A stretch of 6,293 bases of DNA from an uncultured Clostridia bacterium (lineage in GTDB: Bacteria > Bacillota_A > Clostridia > Peptostreptococcales > Anaerovoracaceae), in assembly GCA_946645735.1 (NCBI GenBank), contig CAMPCK010000058.1:1-6293 (forward strand). Reading direction: 5' to 3'. Below, piece after piece: positions 5,694 through 6,293 of this stretch (within the stretch, counting starts at the first letter, position 1; each line of letters starts with the position of its first letter). Under the pieces are notes generated by a model that was given only the letters and a program-made list of their open reading frames with translations, searched no databases and was not told where the DNA came from. The position numbers were made by a program, and so were the translations under genes.

Positions 5694-6293
5694 GTGGCAG
5701 ATTTAAAGTATTTGACAAGGCTGGCTAAGGATTTTCCTAACCAGAAAGCAGCTAAAGCTGAATTAGTAAACTTAAGGGCAATACTTGCTCTTCCCAAGGG
5801 AACAGAGTATTTCTTATCAGACCTTCACGGAGAGGATGAAGCCTTCATCCATATGCTGAAATCCGGCTCCGGAACCATCAAGAGAAGGGTTGACGAGAAA
5901 TTCGACAAGCTTTTAAGCGAGAAGGAAAGAGAAGACCTGGCAGCACTTATCTATGATGCGCCTCATGAGATCGCAAGAAAAAAAGCGGTCCTGGAGGACT
6001 TTGACGGCTGGTGCGCAACCTCCATCTACAGACTGGTGGAGATCATGAAGGTTGTATCATCCAAGTACAGCCGTTCCCGTGTCAGAAGAAGACTTCCCAA
6101 ATACATGGGATACGCCATTGACGAACTTCTGCATGCAGACGATGAAGAGAACCGCATGCACTACTATTCAGAGATCATAAACTCCATCATCGAGATCGGA
6201 TCCGGCGAGGAGTTTATCATAGAGCTCTCAGAGACTATATGGAGACTCGCCATTGACCAGCTCCATATCATAGGAGATATCTTCGACAGAGGA
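5694..6293 (+). CDS. fbp: Fructose-1,6-bisphosphatase, class III (first 200 residues; 3' end outside window)
   Basis: Hydrolyses fructose 1,6-bisphosphate to fructose 6-phosphate in gluconeogenesis, and belongs to the metallophosphoesterase-type class III found in Firmicutes. Visible marks are LPKGTEYFLSDLHGE (about 33-47), with the metal-binding D-x-H, the downstream GSGTIKRR segment, and HIIGDIFDRG (191-200), the GDxxDRG motif reached exactly at the window edge. The family is about 640-670 residues, so roughly a third is here. The start is GTG (5694-5696). AGGGAG (5681-5686) is 7 nt upstream, the residues right after GTG (ADLKYLTRLAKDFP) match the family N-terminus, and there is no in-frame ATG before codon 54. 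The gap after murA is 13 nt without a terminator, so it is likely co-transcribed. Confidence 0.93.
   Translation, partial: MADLKYLTRLAKDFPNQKAAKAELVNLRAILALPKGTEYFLSDLHGEDEAFIHMLKSGSGTIKRRVDEKFDKLLSEKEREDLAALIYDAPHEIARKKAVLEDFDGWCATSIYRLVEIMKVVSSKYSRSRVRRRLPKYMGYAIDELLHADDEENRMHYYSEIINSIIEIGSGEEFIIELSETIWRLAIDQLHIIGDIFDRG

Overview
This window most likely comes from a Gram-positive member of the Clostridia, probably the family Lachnospiraceae. That is an inference from gene content and order, not from a marker gene. The evidence is the order tmk, holB, ricT(yaaT), trmN6(yabB), known from Firmicutes such as Bacillus subtilis; a class III fructose-1,6-bisphosphatase; purine-rich Shine-Dalgarno sites before nearly every gene; and moderate GC with mostly AGA arginine codons.

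Layout. Positions 1-482 hold the first 160 codons of a DUF1015 gene on the minus strand. Positions 483-764 are a divergent intergenic region. It has a good sigma-A-type promoter facing each way: minus strand, -10 at 523-528; plus strand, extended -10 at 709-717. Between them lies a strikingly C-rich stretch with two copies of a 15-bp direct repeat. From 765 to the right edge everything reads on the plus strand as one compact run: a 34-codon membrane peptide, tmk, holB, ricT, a doubtful 23-codon ORF, trmN6, a 130-residue membrane-anchored protein, murA, and the first 200 codons of fbp (class III). Junctions are overlaps or short gaps (TAATG, TAGATG, ATGA twice, gaps of 3, 13 and 15 nt). The one longer gap is 79 nt after ricT. 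No convincing terminator is visible, so this looks like a single operon driven at least partly by the promoter at 689-717.

How the genes fit together. tmk makes dTDP, on the way to dTTP, and holB encodes the clamp-loader delta' subunit, so the front serves DNA replication. RicT (RNA maturation and regulation) and TrmN6 (tRNA modification) serve RNA metabolism. MurA commits UDP-GlcNAc to peptidoglycan, and fbp supplies fructose 6-phosphate by gluconeogenesis, which also feeds amino sugars. The grouping looks like a growth-linked housekeeping cluster. I see no defence system, mobile element, CRISPR array or RNA gene.

Most of the window is ordinary. The leads worth a second look are small: the unrecognised 34-residue membrane peptide that appears translationally coupled to tmk, the repeated C-rich/G-rich element between the divergent promoters, a delta' protein lacking both P-loop and zinc module, and a possible 23-codon ORF that overlaps the trmN6 start.
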